Source of the DNA: Apteryx mantelli | Taxonomy: Eukaryota > Chordata > Aves > Apterygiformes > Apterygidae | NCBI RefSeq assembly: GCF_036417845.1 | Contig: NC_090001.1 | Span: 8,787,501-8,851,500 of the forward strand | Length of the DNA stretch: 64,000 nt | Direction of reading: 5' to 3' | Part shown: positions 34,195-45,099 of the stretch, in pieces | Layout: each line of letters opens with the position of its first letter | Numbering within the stretch: position 1 is the first letter of the stretch | Made by a program: the position numbers and the translations under genes | The notes under the pieces: generated by a model | What the model saw: the letters and a program-made list of their open reading frames with translations, nothing else | Database searches by the model: none | Told to the model about the DNA's origin: nothing

Positions 34195-37155
34195 CATTAG
34201 GTTAGGTCCTGTTATTCCACAGGAGGCAGAAAGGAGTATCCCAAGACAGAGAGACTATTATCTAAAATCAGGCATTCTACAAACCTGTGAATCTCCGTAT
34301 AATCCCCCAATTTTAGCAGTTAAAAAGAATAGGTGAGATTCTGATGGTGACCCGGACTATTGATTTGTACAAGACTTGAGAGCTATTAATCAATATGTAA
34401 TTGCTCCTCACCCAGTGGTTCCTGACCCTTCGACTGTATTGTTGCAAATACCCCACTGGGCAGCGTGTTTCACTGTGACTGACCTAATGGCAGCCTTTTT
34501 CAGTATACCGATAGCTGAAGATAGTGCAGAACTCTTTGCCTTTACCTGGAAAGGACAGCAGTTAACTTGGACTCGATTGCCACAGGGACTTCCTGGGTCT
34601 CCAACTATATTTTCGTGAATACTTAAAAACGATTTGGAAGACATGGAGCTTTCAAAAGAATCAGTGCTAATACAATATGCAGATGATTTATTGTTAGCCA
34701 GTAGAAATTATGGAACGTGTTTGAGGGCCACTGTTTCCTTATGTACTGCCTTAGCAGAAAAAGGGCACTGCGCATCCCTATCCAAGCTCCAGCTGTGTCA
34801 ACAGGAAGTAAACTATTTAGGTTTTATTTTGAAAAAAGGACACAGACTAATTGATCCAGATCAAGTAACAGCAATCCTCGAGTTAGCACGCCCAGTAACT
34901 AAGAGACAGTCAAGGGGATTTTTAGGGGCTGTGGGATTCTGCAGACCATGGATTCCTGGGCTAGGAGAAATTATGAACCCCCTAGTCCAGGCAAGAAAGA
35001 GAGAAGAGGTGGAACCACTGGTCTGGGGTTCAGAATGAGAAAAAGCTTTTATGTCTGTGAAAAAGGCCTTGACTTTGGCTCCAGCATTAGGGTTACCAGA
35101 TTATAGAAAAGACCTTCAACTGTTTGCCCATGAACGACCAGGAGTAGCAAGCGGAGTGCTCACTCAAAGGTTCGGCCCTCATCGCAGACCAGTAGCCTGT
35201 TACTCAACCCAGTTAGATCCGGTAGCTAAAGGTACTCCGGGGTGTATTAGAGCAATAGCTGCAACTGCAGCCATTATCAAAAAGGTGCGGCCCGTAGTTT
35301 GGGGCCATCCGATGACTGTGTACGTACCTCATGCAGTAGAGTTATTGCTAAAGCAATGTGCTACCCAGGCACTGTCACCACAGAGAGCCCACCGATATGA
35401 ACTTATGATTCTACCTGCAGATAATGTAACTCGAAAAAGGTGCAACGTTTCAAATCCAGCAACACTATTGCCTCTACCTGAAGACGGGGAACGACACCAC
35501 TCCTGTGAACAGGTGATTATCAACTCCAGTAAACCCCGAGAGGACCTTAAAGATGCACCCCTCAAAAATCCGGATCTAATTCTCTTCACTGATGGTTCAT
35601 CTAATACGTCAATGGAAAATGACATTAAGGGTATGCTGTTACCGGCCTCTTTGAAGTACTTGAAGGTGGCCCTTTGCCCCCACCCATTAGTGCTCAAGGG
35701 ACAGAACTAATAGCTCTTCCATGAGCCATGAAGTTGAGAGAAAACCTGTGGATCAATGTGTATAGTGACTCTAAATATGCTTTTGGGGTATGTCATGCCA
35801 CAGGAATGCTGTGGAAGGAGAGAGGATTCTTTACATCGGCTGGGAAAATGATTACTAATGGACAAGAAGTGCAAGGGTTGTTCAAGGCAATTGAACTCCC
35901 TAAAAAAATTGCCGTTATATATTGCCTGGCCCATACAAGAGAAGTATCTGATGTGGCACAAGGGAATAATCTAGTGGAAAGAGCAGCTAAAGCAGCCACC
36001 CGACAACCCTTTTCTATATCTAACACAGAACTCACACAAGAATGGCCAAACATATTAAGTGCAGCAAAAATCTATGAAGACATACCAAAGGAGGAAAAAG
36101 AAAACTGGAGAAAATGGGAAGCAACTGAAAGCAATGAAGGAATTTGGACCATAGGTAATAAACCCATCCTTCCAGAGAGGTATGTACTCCTCATAGCTAG
36201 GTGGTCCCATGATCGTGGACACGGAGGACTGTCAGCTATGGCCTCGCAAATCTTACAAAACCAGGCAGCTCCAGGAGTTTATGCTGTTGCAAAATGCATA
36301 ACCACCACCTGCTTGAGGTGCCAGAAGTGTAATGCTACTCGACCAAAAACTGAGCAAGGAAGTTGCCCGTGGGCATATTTCCCTTTCCAGCGCCTACAAA
36401 TTGATTCTGCTGATCTCTCACCTGCTGAAGGCTACAAACACCTTCTCGTGATTGTCGACCAGCTAAGTGGTTGGGTAAAAGTCTTTCCTACTCACAAGGC
36501 AGATACAGCCACAGTAATTAAGGCTCTATTAAGGGAAATTGTTCCTCGATATGGAGTACTGGAAACTATAAATTCGGACAGGGGTTCTCATTTTTCAGCT
36601 GGAATCTTAGAAAAACTAAATCAAACGATAGGAATCCATGGAGAATTACATACACCCTACCACCCTCAGCCCTCGGGGCAGGTGGAAAGAATGAATAGAA
36701 CCATTAAAGCTAAATTAGCATGAGTAAGTACACAAACCAATCTTAAATGGCCAAAAGCTCTCCATTTAGATTTGTGGGAAATGAGAAGCACCCCGAGACA
36801 ACCGGTAGGGTTGTCCCCAGTGGAAGTTTTGTTTGGACGACAGCTAGTTGTACCTGGGACTTATATCCCAGCAAAGACCAGCCTCTTGGACATGGATGAG
36901 TGGTTAACCAAATATGTGTTAACTTTCCCAGCTTCTTTCCAAAATGCATGGAACCAAGCGCAATGGGCTCAGGCAGTACCTACAGAAATCAAGGTCCAGA
37001 ATGCTCATCCTGGTGATGAGGTTATGATTAAGGTACACAGCAGAAAAAATAAACTTGACCCACAATGGGAGGGCCCCTATATGGTATTATTAACCTCTTA
37101 CTTTGCTGTAAAGGTCGCAGGGAAGGATCATTGGATCCATCATTGCCATGTCTAG
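34195..37155 (+). pseudogene. pol: ERV pol remnant with complete integrase, protease absent (copy B)
   Basis: Reverse transcriptase with YADD at 34676-34687. Stops near 34334 and 34616 are shared with copy A; one at 35036 is private. The stop of copy A near 20629 is absent. Indels near 35610 shift the frame in RNase H. One long frame (35728-36723) holds the end of RNase H, the integrase zinc region (His-His-Cys-Cys, about 36200-36340) and a complete DD35E core: aspartates at 36403 and 36577 and glutamate at 36685, with 35 residues between the last two. A stop at 36721 separates the SH3-like C-terminal domain (36772-37155; LDPQWEGPY and the end WIHHCHV), typical of gammaretroviral integrase. 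Confidence 0.9.
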
Positions 37156-38045
37156 AAATTACCAACTTCCCAGTGGGAAGCGGGAACCTCTACCCTGGAA
37201 GATAAAGCCATTCCAATTCCTGAAAACTGAAGGAATTCCCAGTACATGCCGCTCTTGTTTCCTTTCCAGGACCACGTGGACACGTGAGTCGCCTGATGCT
37301 TGGCGGAGCCAACCATCTCAGAGCATAAACAAAGGACATTGCCCTCACTGGTGTCTTCATCACCCTTACAGGAGTGCCCTCCTCCTGAATGCTGCTCCGA
37401 GGGGGGGAAGGACCGAGATTTTAAAAACACGGGTGGTTCTGGGTGACATGTAATAATTGTGGTCCTTGTGACCCTTGTTGGTGTAACCAGTGTTACCCAG
37501 GCCAGTGGATAAATAACCCTCAAGGCTGGAGTTGGGAAGTGTAACCAGGCCAGGGGCGGCAGGACATATTAACTGGTGTTTGTTCCTGCCCATTACATCA
37601 ATCCCGGGCTATAGAGGCTAGAATGCGTGCATTTAATTTATTGGCTGACGACTCTATTCAAATTATCAAAATGAGGAGGCTGTTAATAAGCTTACTTACT
37701 TTTTGGATGGCCAGTCCAAATTATCCGTAATGGAGCCTGAGATTATGCTAGAATTAGAACTAAAAGCCACCAAGCTCCAGAACATGGTCGCACCAAAAGA
37801 GGTAGCTCAAACCCTCATCTACCAAGGAACACAAGGATCATACCCTAGAGGGTGAGTGGATAAGTAATCTGTTCACCAGCTGGGGACTCTCCTCAGGGCT
37901 GAGCAGCCTATAAAGTTCCCTAATTAAGATATTCTTACCAGTCATAATCATACTGTTATTGGCATGTTGGTTTATTACCTGTGTACGTGATTGCTTACAA
38001 AATGTGGTAGTGTGTTCTATGCAAGGATAGTGGAGAGTGCTCGAA
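37156..38045 (+). pseudogene. env: ERV env remnant, strongly shortened
   Basis: Only about 0.9 kb separates integrase from the 3' LTR, against nearly 2 kb for a usual env. The frame is broken throughout. A hydrophobic stretch (VIIILLLACWFI, about 37940-37976) followed by cysteine-containing residues looks like the membrane anchor and tail of the transmembrane subunit; a cysteine-rich stretch near 37440-37500 may be a surface-subunit piece. No complete envelope domain can be read. Confidence 0.6.
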
Positions 38046-38078
38046 CAGCAACAATTACAGGAGGACAGGGATGCCCAC

Positions 38079-38097
38079 AAAAAACAAAAGAAGGGAC
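38079..38097 (+). promoter_or_regulatory. ERV polypurine tract
   Basis: An A/G-rich run (AAAAAACAAAAGAAGGGAC) directly before the 3' LTR, the expected plus-strand primer site; it is interrupted by single C residues. Confidence 0.7.
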
Positions 38098-38551
38098 TGT
38101 TGGATATAAGAGCATTTGCTTAGCACTAGTAGCTAAATCTACTGAAGCCTAAGGCCACACATTGCTGAACTTTTCCCTCAATTGTTTGAGCCAGTTGGAA
38201 CAAGCAGGGAACAAGGAGATAAGGAAGCAACAAAAGAACTTCAGCCATGATTAGTGAGTACCATGACTCTGCCTGGAGACAATGGGGAAACCAACCAGGA
38301 GCGAAGAAGCTACTACTTGTTGAGCAATCAATCATTGGTGCAAGAAATCGGAGAATGGACAAAGCACTTAAGCCGTAGGGGTATAAATACCCAGGGAATT
38401 TTCCATTCAGGGGCCAGCCGGGGAGGCACCCAGCATGAGCTGTAATATTGATAAAATGATCTTATGAAGAATTATAATGTATCTCTTGGATAAAGCGGAA
38501 ACCTAGACTAGAACCCTGTTAAGGACACTGGATTGAACAGTTTCCCTAACA
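38098..38551 (+). repeat. ERV 3' LTR
   Basis: 454 bp from TGTTGGATATAAG to CCCTAACA, with TATAAA at 38382-38387. About 10 % different from the 5' LTR by eye, including an insertion near 38120 and a reworked stretch near 38410-38450. Confidence 0.92.
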
Positions 38552-39830
38552 GTGACCAGCACAAGCCTATCAGGCAGTCAGGCACCAGTGACCTCACAAC
38601 CACAAACTGCAGCCACATGATCAGCGCAGGCCTATCAGGGACTGAGGAAGAAGTGACCTCACAAACACAAACAGCAGCCATGTGACAAGTGCTGGCCTAC
38701 AAGGTACAGTGGCAAAGGTGACCTCACAACCACTAAAAATACCACATGACCAACACTGGCCTGTCAGGCACTGAGGCAGAAGTGACCTCACAACCACTAA
38801 CAGCAATAATGTGTCTCCTTGTTGCCTGTCATTTACAGATGCACAAGCAGCCTAACAGTGTGGATCAAAGGAAGTTGCTTGCTGCTTGCCTATCCTGTTC
38901 TGAGGAAGTAGTGACTTCACAGGCTTCATCAAAGCCACGTGCCATCTGCTGGCCTATCACATAGTAAGGCAACAGTGACCTCACAAGCAAAAACAGCAGC
39001 CATGTGCCTACCACTGGCCTCTCAAATGCTCAAACGAAAGTGCCCTCACACTCTGCATTGAAGCCAAGTGCCTGCTGCTGGCCTGGCATGCACTGAGGCA
39101 CACGAACCTCAGAAGCACAAACAGCGCTAACCTCCACACTGCTGCTCTACCAGGTGCTCATGGGAAGTGAGCTCAGAACCAGAAACAGCAGCAAGGGCTC
39201 TGCCGCTGGCCTATCAGACTCTCCAGCAACAATGACCTCAGAATCTCCCTTGAAGCCATGGGCTTGCTGCTGGCCTATCAGGCCCTGAGGCACAAGTGAC
39301 CTCACAAACACGAACTGCAGCCACGTGACCAGCACTGGCCTATCAGGCACTGAAGCATAAGTGACCTCACAAGCCCCAAAGCACAATGTGCTTGATGCTG
39401 TCTAAGCAGGCACTGAAGCAAAAGTCACCTCACAAGTACAAAAAGGAGCAATGGGGCTGCTGGTGGCCGAGCAGATCCTGAGGCCAAAGGACTCCACAAA
39501 CACAAACAGCAGCAAAATCCATCAAGCTGGACTGTCAGGTGCTGAGGCTGAAGTGACCTCGCAGGAAGCCATGAAGCCGTATATCTGCTCCTGGCCTGTT
39601 AGCGACTGAGGCACAATTGACCTAAACAAGCACAAACAGCAGCAATGGGCCTGCTCCCCGTTTATGAGGCACTGAGACACCAGGCACCTCACCATCAGCA
39701 CCAAAGCTATGGGCATGCTGTTGGCCTACCAGCTTCAGAGGCACAACTCACCTCACAAGCACAAATGGCATCGATGTGCATGCTGCTGCCCTATCTGGGA
39801 CTGAGTCACAAGACACCTGAAAAGTGCAAA
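38552..39830 (-). repeat. About 65-bp minisatellite, uninterrupted, inverted
   Basis: About 18 degenerate units in reverse orientation; on the plus strand each carries AGTGACCTCACAA-type sequence and CTGGCCTATCAGG. Well-preserved units occur near 38588, 38653, 38718 and 38783 at a spacing of about 65. No CR1 is inserted here. Confidence 0.85.
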
Positions 39831-42800
39831 CCTTCGCAGAGGAGAAGCTCACCCGGGCCACTCGCATGGCCCTTGATTACACTGTTATCACTCCGTACAG
39901 AACAGTCTTCTGCAAACAGCTTTCATCTCCTGGCAAGACTCTCTCCAGGTCATGCGACAGCTCCACTCTGTCACCCTGGGCACAAATCACAAAAGGCAAC
40001 AATTGGTCTTGCTTTTCCTTTAGTACCGTCAAGTCCGAGCTCGGAGCCTTTGCACTGCAGCACCTACACAATGACAGCAGGATGCCACTTCCACTCCTAG
40101 TGCCGAGGTACAGAGATCAGCTGAGGGTGCAGCTGCACTGGAAAGTGTTTCTGACACTGTCAGATCAACTCAGCACTGCACCAGGCATCAACCTGATGCC
40201 AGACCTCTGCTCTGCCACCTAGTCTACAAACACACTGTCTCTGCCCCTCAGAGCTGGCTGGTCTGCTACATACAACCAGGTGCCAGCAAGAAGATATGGA
40301 TGCAGGACACTCGCCACTTGCACACTCCACAGCCACTGCTCTGCTCGCTGCCTTCCCTTGGCTCCTCAGCCCAGACAAACAGGGAAGCTCCTGTGGAAAC
40401 ACCACAAGGTGGCCAAGGCACTCTGGGCTCACAAGGCCTGCGCAAATGATCAGCACAAGCTGAGGCAGAGACAGAGCTGGCTCCTTGGGCGATGCTTTTG
40501 TTTTCAGAGGGAAGGATGCTGCTTTCTTTGGGCACAGCAGGCTGCTGCTTTCCACCCCCATCTCCTCAGGAACCTCCAGCTACACATGGGGGGAATGGGC
40601 ATTTTCTTTAGTAATACCAAAGTTACAGACACAATGGAGAAAAAGTTGAGAGTCCTGAAGGCCTCCTGAGCCCAAAGGAACCTCCTTCCTTCCCTTTAGT
40701 TACTTGCACAAGGAGCCCCTCTGAAAGGACAAAGGGTGCAGAGGCTTTGGAATGAGGCCCAAGCAATGAGACTGCCCCAGACTGCAGGTCTGCTCAAATG
40801 CCAGCTGTCCTGCCTGCACAGGCTCTGCAGCAGCAGTCCAGGCTCCACAGCTGGGTCCACAGAGCACTGAGGGCTGGGTGCCACAGGCAACCTGGCCCTG
40901 GGCACATCTTCACCCCTCGCAGAGCCAGGAGCCCAAGAGCTCTGAGATTTCCTCAGGTCAAGCTACGGATGCTTTGGGGCACTCACACAAAGGCACCCAA
41001 GAGATGCTGGCATTTATTATAAGGGTCTTATATGGCACTGCAACCTTCAAGGAAAAGGAGGGGGTACAATAGCATTTGCTGAGGGGACTGGCAGTAACAG
41101 CAGTTGTGGGAGAAGGAATTTGCAGCACAGCTGAGGTACCAGGAGGTGAACCCACACCCCATGTCACCCAGGGAAGCCAGGTGAATTTATGGAAGCCTTC
41201 GAATCTGTACGAAGCCTCATCTCATCCACTTGCAGGTGCTTTCACAGAGGGCTCACAGTGTTTGCAAAGATCGTCACAGGTTTTCTTCCTAATTAAGAGA
41301 TGGGAATAGGGTCTTCCAGAGTGGGACATTTCCATGTGTCCTAGATGACAATTCTCTGATGAGATAAAGTGCAATGCTGGAATGGGTCTCTCTCCACTCT
41401 TTAGAAAAGGCCCATAGGTGATTCTTTCAGTCTACTTCAGTGACCGTGACACAGGAGGAGGAAGCACAAGGGAGAGAGAAATTCACGCCTTCAGCTGGAC
41501 CACTGTTGCTGAGCAGAGGCAGGCTCCTGGGATGGAGAGAGCTCCTGGCAATGTGGCAGCCCTGCTGGGAGACAGCTCTTTGCAGGAGCAGCTCCCCTGT
41601 CAAGAGCAGCAGGGCTCTGGGCACTGCCTGCTGTTGCTGACATCCATGAGAGAAGGCAGAGAGAAGTGAAAGGGAGTGTGGAGTGGGAGGCCAGAGGAGA
41701 GCTCCTTGTGGAAGGAATCTTCCCAGCCCTTTGCACGGTAAGCCTCTGGCTGCAGGGCAATGCTACTGCTGTTGCTGGAGGGGTCTTCTAAACTCAGCCC
41801 ATAACAGAGAGTTTTCTTGAGGATTGCTCTCCTGACTTCTCCAGAGTGCAGGAGGGGGGGATTCCCTGCCACAGCATGCCAGGGACAGGGTGTCCTGCTG
41901 CCTTCTGCCAGGGAGAGCTGCATGGCTGTGAAGCCAGGGTGTGCCACAGGTCTAGCCAGGGCTGAAATTCAGAGCAGTGTTCCTGCACCCCAGGGTGCTG
42001 TGTGCCCCGGGCAGTGAGTCTGCTGCCTGCAAGGGTCAGCACTCAGCTTGCCCAGCAAACTCCCCACAGCGCTGCAGGGAGAAGCTCTGGGTGGGAGGAG
42101 AGAGCCCATCAGGGCAGGCTGAGTGTGCTGTGGAGAGGGGGGTTGGTCGGTCAGGGCTGCTCACAGCTCCAGCTCACCCTGAGGACATTTGTGGAGGGCA
42201 CTTTTTAAAAGGAAGGTCAAGGCAGGGGACACTTGAAAGGGAAGGAGCTTTCCTTCTAGGCTGTGTGCTTTGAGTTCCCTAATGTGGGGAGAGGGAAAAG
42301 CAGGAAAGAGTTTTGTGCTTTGGGAAGGAACTGAGACTCTCAAACCTTCCCTCTCAGAGATCACTAGGTCTGTGGGAAAGCTCAGCAAACCCCTTCAACC
42401 CCTCCTCAGCCTACAGGCAGCACCAGCATCACCTTTATGGCCTTGTCAGGGATTTTCTGACCTGCTCCTCAGGACCTTTGAGCACAGCAGTGCCTCTGCC
42501 CAGCGCCCTGTCCTAGTAGGTTTCTGTCAGGCAGAACTGAGTATGCAGATGGTGGGATGGGGTCTGTGAGCACCATCAGGGAAAAGACATTGGGATAGAG
42601 AAGGAGCTGCCAGCAGGGAGAGCTCCAGGCAGCGAGATGGGCAGGGAATGAGAGGGAACTGCAAAGAGAATCGTTGTGGGAGGAAGGATTTGGGCAAGTC
42701 ATGGTCAGTCCCTCTGACGCAGACACCTTTCTCTGAGCCAGTCCTCTGTGTCTCTGCTGATGAGCAGATGGTAAATTGGTGTGAGGAGAGGGTCTATCAC

Positions 42801-43531
42801 ATTGGAACGGAGACATCCAGAAAGGGTCAGGCACCTGCTGCCTTCATGTGAGAGTTTCCCTGCCTTGCTGGAATGGGAGCTGGTGTGGCTGCTTCAGATA
42901 CAAACACCTGTGTTCAGGAGGGCAAGGCTGGGGGAGATGAATCCCTCACAAGGATCTTCCCTTTCCAAGGCAGCTGGCAGGAGAGCTTGTCAGAGTCCAA
43001 TCCTCCCTGACCAGGTTCTTTTAGCTATTCCACACATGGACGGTGTAATGTTTAATATCAACATTAACCTCTTTGAAGATGTTAGACTTTACACAGGATT
43101 TTTGATTTAGCAGAGTGACACAGCAATAGACTGAAATCACAATGCAAGTGTGAGTTACGCTTAGCAAAATAGAGCAATTGCAGTATCAGTTCAATCACAA
43201 TACCAGTGTGATCCCCATTACTGGTCTCTATACTATGATCATCAGCACAACTCTGGGCATCCCCTGTCACCGGGAAGGAAGACATGCAATGAAACCGGCT
43301 TGATCCCATTGCTCTCTTCCAGGTTCTTTTGCTAGTTGTTCAGTTTTTATACTCCGTTGTGGGCTGAGCCAGAATACGCTCCTCCCCATGCTGGTCTGGC
43401 TAACTGAGGGAGACATTCACTCTCTTTTGATGGACTCAGGGGAAAACATTGACACCAGCTGATCCACTCAGCTGGGCTGCAGTCACTTGAGCCACTCAAC
43501 TGACATAGCTGTTTATCTAAAACCAAGGTTA
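39831..43531 (-). other. Right-arm copy of the 7120-10829 non-coding block
   Basis: No coding region is recognised. The stretch is continuous with the OR upstream flank at 43532, which shows that the arrangement OR flank plus block is ancestral. Confidence 0.6.
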
Positions 43532-44075
43532 CCCTCCAGTCATGGTCCCCTTTGCGTTGAGATAAAGTCAGCTTTCTGTGCAACGGCTGTGGTCAGTGAC
43601 ACCCTACCTTATCCCCTGAGCTTCATGGGCACATGCCCCTTGCCCATCTCCCCTGAGCCTTCTTCCATTGTAGGGGTTTATTGGTTGGTCCAAGTGCTAT
43701 ATTCCTCTCTCCTTCTGGTTAACAGAAAATATTCCCACTGTGTAACCGGAATGAGAGTCCTTAGGTCATCTCATGGAGCCCAAACCCCTCCTATCCCCAC
43801 CAAAGAACTGGAAATGTTTGTCCCCTTCCTCCATTTACACCCCCCAGCAGAGCAGCACTGACTCCTCTGGAAATCGTTAGCAGAGGCCCCTGCTCTGCAT
43901 GGCACACTCAGCCAGCACAAAGCGGAGCTCGAGCTGGGGAGCTGAACGAAGTTAAAGGAGAGAGGAAAAGTGGGAGGTTCTGTGAGGAAGGCAAAGGGTT
44001 TGTCTCCCAGAAGACTGCTCTAATTTGTCCCTGTCTTTTCCTCCTTGGACAGGCCCCCATGCCCAGCGTCAGCAA

Positions 44076-45011
44076 ATGTCCAACAGCGGCTCCTTCAATG
44101 AGTTCCTCCTCCTGGCATTTGCAGATACGCGGCAGCTGCAGCTCTTGCACTTCTGGCTCTTCCTGGGCATCTACCTGGCTGCCCTCCTGGGCAATGGCCT
44201 CATCATCACAGCCGTAGCCTGCGACCACCGCCTCCACACCCCCATGTACTTCTTCCTCCTCAACCTCTCCCTCCTCGACCTTGGCACCATCTCCACCACT
44301 GTCCCCAAATCCATGGCCAATTCCCTGAGCAACACCAGGGCCATTTCCTACTGGGGATATGCTGCACAGCTTTTTCATTTTTACTTTCTCATCGCAAATG
44401 AGTATTCTGTTCTCACTGTCATGGCCTATGACCGCTATGTGGCCATCTGCAAACCCCTGCACTATGGGACCATCATGAGCAGCAGAGCTTGTGTCAAAAT
44501 GGCAGAAGCTGCCTGGGCCACTGGTTTTCTCTATGCTCTCCTGCACACTGCTAACACATTTTCCATACCACTCTGCCAAGGCAATGTCCTGGAGCAGTTC
44601 TTCTTTGAAATTACCCAGATCCTCAAGCTCTCCTGCTCAGACACCTACCTCAGGGAACTTCGGCTTATTGTGATTAGTATTTTTTTACTCTTTGGTTGTT
44701 TTGTTTTCATTGTGCTGTCCTACGTGCAGATCTTCACAGTTGTGCTGAGGATCCCCTCTGAGCAGGGCCGGCACAAGGCCTTCTCCATGTGCCTGCCTCA
44801 CTTGGCCGTGGTCTCCTTGTTTATCAGCACTGCAATTTTTGCCTGCCTGAAGCCCTCTTCCCTCTCCTCCCCAGCTTTGGATCTGGTGGTGGCTGTTCTG
44901 TACGCAGTGGTGCCTCCAGCAGTGAACCCTCTCATCTACAGCATGAGGAACAAGGAGCTCAAGGACGCACTGAAGAAACTGGTTCAACTGGTACTACTTC
45001 AGCAGCAATAA
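44076..45011 (+). CDS. Olfactory receptor, OR14-like, open frame but lacking the conserved disulphide cysteines
   Basis: 311 residues, single exon, ATG at 44076 just after a pyrimidine tract and AG (44042-44053). TM2 block HTPMYFF, a canonical MAYDRYVAIC box, KAFSMCLPHL (TM6) and NPLIYSMRNKEL (TM7) are present. Oddity: residue 95, the TM3 cysteine that is kept in the other three ORs, is Tyr (WGYAAQ), and residue 177, the second-loop cysteine in FFCE, is Phe (FFFE). Those two normally form the class A GPCR disulphide. The additional loop cysteines 167 and 187 remain. It may be a receptor losing function or a variant fold. Inverted partner of 5638-6573. Confidence 0.9.
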   Translation: MSNSGSFNEFLLLAFADTRQLQLLHFWLFLGIYLAALLGNGLIITAVACDHRLHTPMYFFLLNLSLLDLGTISTTVPKSMANSLSNTRAISYWGYAAQLFHFYFLIANEYSVLTVMAYDRYVAICKPLHYGTIMSSRACVKMAEAAWATGFLYALLHTANTFSIPLCQGNVLEQFFFEITQILKLSCSDTYLRELRLIVISIFLLFGCFVFIVLSYVQIFTVVLRIPSEQGRHKAFSMCLPHLAVVSLFISTAIFACLKPSSLSSPALDLVVAVLYAVVPPAVNPLIYSMRNKELKDALKKLVQLVLLQQQ

Positions 45012-45099
45012 GCTGCCCATCTCTCCTCACAAGGGATTTCCAATTTACCTGGGCAACTCTTGTGCTTTGGGCATTCTATCTGTGATAATTCTGTTTGTA

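Larger units (their letters stand above)
21812..36502 (+). repeat. 14.7-kb tandem duplication, copy B
   Basis: Copy B repeats 7120-21811 in the same order and orientation, with one net base missing in the pol part. Against copy A there are about 35 differences in the first 2.7 kb, a handful in the next 1 kb, about four in the next 8.6 kb, and several per 100 bp in the last 2.2 kb (counts by eye). At the right edge copy B runs on into the rest of integrase, so this edge is ancestral. Confidence 0.95.
32152..38551 (+). mobile_element. Class I ERV (gammaretrovirus-like), full length but defective, copy B
   Basis: 6.4 kb with two LTRs, primer-binding site, leader, gag, pol without protease, a short env remnant, polypurine tract and 3' LTR. 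The bases next to the two LTRs (CTGAT before, GTGAC after) do not match, so no target-site duplication is visible. Minisatellite lies on both sides, forward on the left and reversed on the right. Confidence 0.95.

Noticed and set aside
17460..38551. Two independent provirus insertions
   Set aside because: Copies A and B share the same 5' flank, LTR, frame breaks in gag and exact offset, so they come from one insertion plus tandem duplication.
44491..44673. Small extra frames inside the ORs (also long antisense frames such as 43908-44579 and 56548-57258)
   Set aside because: They are shadows of the OR coding sequence in other phases or on the opposite strand.
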